From Bin55 sp965205545 (lineage in GTDB: Bacteria; Pseudomonadota; Gammaproteobacteria; Pseudomonadales; Azotimanducaceae): a DNA stretch of 64,000 bases. The position numbers and the translations under genes were made by a program. The stretch's first letter is position 1. The number at the start of each line of letters is the position of its first letter. The stretch lies in contig OZ242170.1 of assembly GCA_965205545.1 (NCBI GenBank), positions 1,054,001-1,118,000 on the forward strand, given 5' to 3'. Below, in pieces: positions 61,619 through 64,000 of this stretch. The notes under the pieces are model-generated. The model was not told the origin of the DNA. It saw only the letters and a list, made by a program, of their open reading frames with translations, and searched no databases.

Positions 61619-62422
61619 TTAGCCTCCCTGCTGCGCCGAGGCTTCAGGAACTAAGATTGGCACTCTAATCAGTCCCTGAGTTCTCTGCTTTCGTGCCATT
61701 TTCAATCCATTACGAATAGGAATCGTATAGCTGTCAGCCAACGGCTCCCACGCTTCGGAGTTCGGATTCCACCAACCAGTTTCCTTTCCATCGCCAGTCT
61801 GGTAAGCAAGCGTGATGCGACCAATACGCAGTAGGTCGACATTCCGTTCCTGACCATCGAGCATGATCACTGATTCTGTCGCTTCGATGGTTCTACCGTA
61901 TTCGCTTTCAATCTGATACGCCCGCAATACTTGACTGAATTTCTCAGACACCGCGACGTCCGGACTATCCATGAGCGTGCGCAACCTTTCGACCCGATCT
62001 ATTCGCGCGTCCATTGCAAACGGAAGGTCATTCGCAACGAATTGATCCAATGCCTCAATCATCCGCCACATCAGCGGGGTGATGTTCCTTTGGATGCTGG
62101 TAACTTCCTCGATCGACTTCTTCAGCCTTGCAATCTTGTCATCCTGCTTGTTGACGACTAACTGAACTTGTCGGTTGTAAACCTTTTGTCCGTCAATCTC
62201 CTTCAACTTGAGCTGGTACTCGCTATAGATTTCAGAGCGTTCATCATCAAGTTCGTCAATCTTCGCTTGAGTCTCTGCTGCATCCTCGTTGAGCGCTTGC
62301 GCAACTATGAAGAGGTCCTCGATCGGTGTTTGTGCCGCGACAACCACACCCGCCACAATCACCAGCGCGGCAAGTAGCAGGGGAAGCTTTTGGCTCGAAT
62401 ATTTGTTTGAGTATTGGGTCAT
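61619..62422 (-). CDS. DUF3450 family periplasmic coiled-coil protein
   Basis: A 267-residue exported protein. Start at ATG 62422, followed by a signal-anchor ('LPLLLAALVIVAGVVVAAQ'). A long coiled coil covers about 45-125 ('ETQAKIDELDDERSEIYSEYQ'), then a globular part that ends '..VPEASAQQGG'. DUF3450 proteins stand first in TonB2-type operons across marine gammaproteobacteria; their job is not established, and a role beside TtpC is likely. It is 2 bases before ttpC. Confidence 0.9.
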   Translation of the reverse strand: MTQYSNKYSSQKLPLLLAALVIVAGVVVAAQTPIEDLFIVAQALNEDAAETQAKIDELDDERSEIYSEYQLKLKEIDGQKVYNRQVQLVVNKQDDKIARLKKSIEEVTSIQRNITPLMWRMIEALDQFVANDLPFAMDARIDRVERLRTLMDSPDVAVSEKFSQVLRAYQIESEYGRTIEATESVIMLDGQERNVDLLRIGRITLAYQTGDGKETGWWNPNSEAWEPLADSYTIPIRNGLKMARKQRTQGLIRVPILVPEASAQQGG

Positions 62423-62733
62423 GTTGACTCCTACGCCCTCACTTAGTGTCCCTCTAAGACAATAGACCACTTGGTGCCGCATCCGTTAGAGAACGGCGCT
62501 GCGAATTCCTTGCCCTCACAAGCGGTTTCCGCTAACGCAATGCAAGCCTTTTGTAGTCTAGCTGTTTGCTCTTGTCAATTCGACTAAACATCTATTCCCC
62601 TCCCAAAGTTTAGGAAACCGAAATCTGTGTTTTCTTCTGCCAATGCGAATTGACATTACTATTTTGGCACATACGACAATCAATTCAATAGTTGCTGCAA
62701 AAAAATATCGTCGATTCGACCGTGTAGCTTCAC
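62423..62733. other. Intergenic region, 311 bases, with the TonB-operon promoter
   Basis: Between the dienelactone hydrolase gene and the DUF3450 gene. It holds a good sigma-70-like promoter on the minus strand (62550-62578) and a leader of about 120 bases. No reading frame is convincing and I could not see a Fur-type operator. Confidence 0.5.
62550..62578 (-). promoter_or_regulatory. Sigma-70-type promoter for the TonB operon
   Basis: On the minus strand, TTGACA (62578-62573) is separated by exactly 17 bases from TACAAA (62555-62550). The -35 box is perfect and the -10 box matches 4 of 6. Transcription would start near 62543, about 120 bases before the DUF3450 start codon. Confidence 0.55.
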
Positions 62734-63408
62734 TTATGCGGCTACATTGTTTTCAAGAAACGCGACGGTTCTTTGTCGGGCAAGCGATGCCGATTCGGAG
62801 TCGTAGGAATCCCGATGGTCGCAGTTGAAACCGTGGTCTGCCGGATAGGTGTAGATTTCTGCTTCCGGCACAAAGTTTCCAATCGCTTCAACGTCAGACA
62901 ACGGGATCATCGAGTCCTTTTCTCCAAAGTGCATCATCATGGGGCAACTCGGTTGCTGACTCAATTCATTCGAAATGCCGCCGCCGTAATACACCACGGC
63001 TGCTGACAGTCCGCGCAACTGGCAGGCCGAGAGCCAGCTCAGCAACCCACCGTAGCAGTAGCCAACGATCCCTACATTGCCGTATTTGCCGATTTCCTCA
63101 ATGGCGGCTTGCAAGTCGACTAGAACGAGGTCGCGGTCGACCTGCGAAAAAGCCAGTTTCAGTCCTTCCGCCATATCGTCCGAGCCATACCCTAGCTCGA
63201 CATCGCGACGTGCTCGATCGAATATCTGCGGAGCCAGAGCTGCATAGCCTTCACTCGCGAAACCATCTACGACTTCCCGTATATGTTCGTTGACGCCGAA
63301 TATCTCCTGAATGACAACCACGGAACCTCGTGGATCTCCCTGGGGCAACGACTCGTAAGCGTTAACGGTGTGTCCATCCATGGCGCGAAGTTGTCTCTTG
63401 ATGCCCAC
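62734..63408 (-). CDS. Dienelactone hydrolase family protein
   Basis: A 224-residue alpha/beta hydrolase. The nucleophile is Cys in 'GYCYGG' (about 117), with Asp in 'GEKDSMIP' and His in 'ADHGFNC'. The 'VVVIQEIFGVNEHIREV' motif with Glu is typical of DLH. Members hydrolyse dienelactones to maleylacetate; many close relatives act on other lactones or esters. GTG at 63408 is chosen because GGGAG precedes it by 7 bases. Confidence 0.9.
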   Translation of the reverse strand: MGIKRQLRAMDGHTVNAYESLPQGDPRGSVVVIQEIFGVNEHIREVVDGFASEGYAALAPQIFDRARRDVELGYGSDDMAEGLKLAFSQVDRDLVLVDLQAAIEEIGKYGNVGIVGYCYGGLLSWLSACQLRGLSAAVVYYGGGISNELSQQPSCPMMMHFGEKDSMIPLSDVEAIGNFVPEAEIYTYPADHGFNCDHRDSYDSESASLARQRTVAFLENNVAA

Positions 63409-63550
63409 TCAATTGCTCCCAGTTCATCAACCCGTAGTCGCATTGTAGAAGAGCGATATTGCAAAATTGTGATCCGCATGCCTCTTGTCTTTAACAAAAC
63501 GGTCATAGTTTTTGTTATTAATGTGCTAACTCTTTCGACTATCGAATGCC

Positions 63551-64000
63551 ATGGTCGCCAATTCAATTCTCGTCGTTGAAGACGAACCTGACATTCGTGA
63601 ACTGTTGAGGTTTACTTTGCACCGAGCGCAGTTTCAGGTGAATCCGGTTGCTGATGCAGAGGAAGCCATGCGAGTGCTCGAAGGACCACTGCCCTCCCTT
63701 GCAGTGATTGACTGGATGCTTCCAGGCATGAGCGGCATTGAGTTGTCCAAGCGGATTCGCGAAGATTCTGTGACTAAAGATCTACCAATAATCATCCTGA
63801 CAGCGCGGAGCGAAGAGACCGACAAGCTTCAAGGTTTTGGGCACGGTGTTGACGACTACATAACCAAACCGTTTTCGCCTCGTGAATTGGTTGCCCGAAT
63901 ACGCGCACTACTGCGTCGCGCAGGCCACCCAAGCAACGGGAACCTCAGCATTGGTGGCATAGACTTGGACACCATTGCACACACGGTTTCTATTGGCGGC
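63551..64000 (+). CDS. phoB: Phosphate regulon response regulator PhoB, 5' part (cut by window end)
   Basis: The first 150 residues of an OmpR-type regulator. Receiver: 'ILVVEDEPDIRELLRFTL' (acidic pair), D53 in 'VIDWMLPGMSGIEL', 'ILTARSEETDKLQGFGHGVDDYITKPFSPRELVARIRALLRR' (Thr and Lys). 'DWMLPG' and the 'ARSEETDKLQG' helix are typical of PhoB. The winged-helix domain begins at about 130 and is cut. Upstream, CGGTCATAGTTTTTGTTAT (63501-63519) is a poor match to one Pho box; autoregulation is only a possibility. Confidence 0.88.
   Translation, partial: MVANSILVVEDEPDIRELLRFTLHRAQFQVNPVADAEEAMRVLEGPLPSLAVIDWMLPGMSGIELSKRIREDSVTKDLPIIILTARSEETDKLQGFGHGVDDYITKPFSPRELVARIRALLRRAGHPSNGNLSIGGIDLDTIAHTVSIGG

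Noticed and set aside
63501..63519. Pho box upstream of phoB
   Set aside because: Only the first half-site (CGGTCAT) fits; the second is poor, so it is not listed as a feature.
1..64000. CRISPR arrays, insertion sequences, integrases or prophage
   Set aside because: No regularly spaced repeats, transposase or integrase motifs were seen. The repeats found are internal to genes (TonB domains, MORN, TPR duplication).

Overview
The window reads as a chromosomal segment of a free-living, aerobic, Gram-negative heterotroph, most likely a marine gammaproteobacterium. Evidence: base composition near 50% GC; the uvrC-pgsA-tRNA-Cys neighbourhood (compare uvrC-pgsA-glyW-cysT-leuZ in Escherichia coli); a TonB2-type energising operon (DUF3450, TtpC-like MotA/TolQ/ExbB, ExbB, ExbD, TonB, TPR); oxygen-dependent HemF; and a histidine kinase/response regulator pair of the 'proteobacterial dedicated sortase' type, which is known mostly from marine proteobacteria. 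This is inference from gene content; no 16S rRNA gene is present.

Layout. 1-156: tail of an SDR gene. 217-5736 (minus): ABC export operon of one ATPase, three different HlyD-type adaptors and one MacB/FtsX-type permease. 6337-18963: tRNA-Gly and metabolic genes (enolase superfamily, a long acyl-CoA dehydrogenase resembling methylsuccinyl-CoA dehydrogenase, CaiB-type CoA transferase, hemF, an orphan exbD, nucleoside transporter, PfkB kinase, CPT-like kinase, sirtuin, VWA protein, APH-type kinase, NadR-type kinase). 19593-28855: pdsR/pdsS-like two-component system, metallo-beta-lactamase fold hydrolase, Ser/Thr kinase translationally coupled to a MORN-repeat protein, TauE permease, pyruvate kinase. 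29364-31468: an AT-rich islet with two unrecognised lipoproteins. 31750-41696: aldolase, acyl-CoA ligase, 2-hydroxyacid dehydrogenase, TonB-dependent receptor, secreted serine protease with PPC domains, phosphopantetheinyl transferase. 41780-50070: tRNA-Leu(UAG), tRNA-Leu(UAA) interrupted by a 240-nt group I intron, hydantoinase-type genes (hyuA frameshifted), CHY zinc-finger protein, PRPP synthetase, tRNA-Cys, pgsA, uvrC. 50115-53061: glutaryl-CoA dehydrogenase, pyrF, ribE. 53134-62422 (minus): an expanded TonB2-type locus with three TonB genes, one encoding four tandem TonB C-terminal domains and one frameshifted, plus two near-duplicate TPR genes. 62734-64000: dienelactone hydrolase and the start of phoB.

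How the genes fit together: DUF3450/TtpC/ExbB/ExbD/TonB would energise outer-membrane receptors such as the one at 35581. The acyl-CoA, CoA-transferase, ligase and dehydrogenase genes suggest catabolism of carboxylic acids. The strongest unusual signals are the tRNA-Leu(UAA) group I intron, the four-domain TonB protein inside a locus growing by duplication, the three-adaptor ABC operon, the kinase-MORN pair, and two genes with no ATG/GTG/TTG start. Two single-base frameshifts (hyuA and one tonB) may be real decay or consensus errors and need read-level checking.
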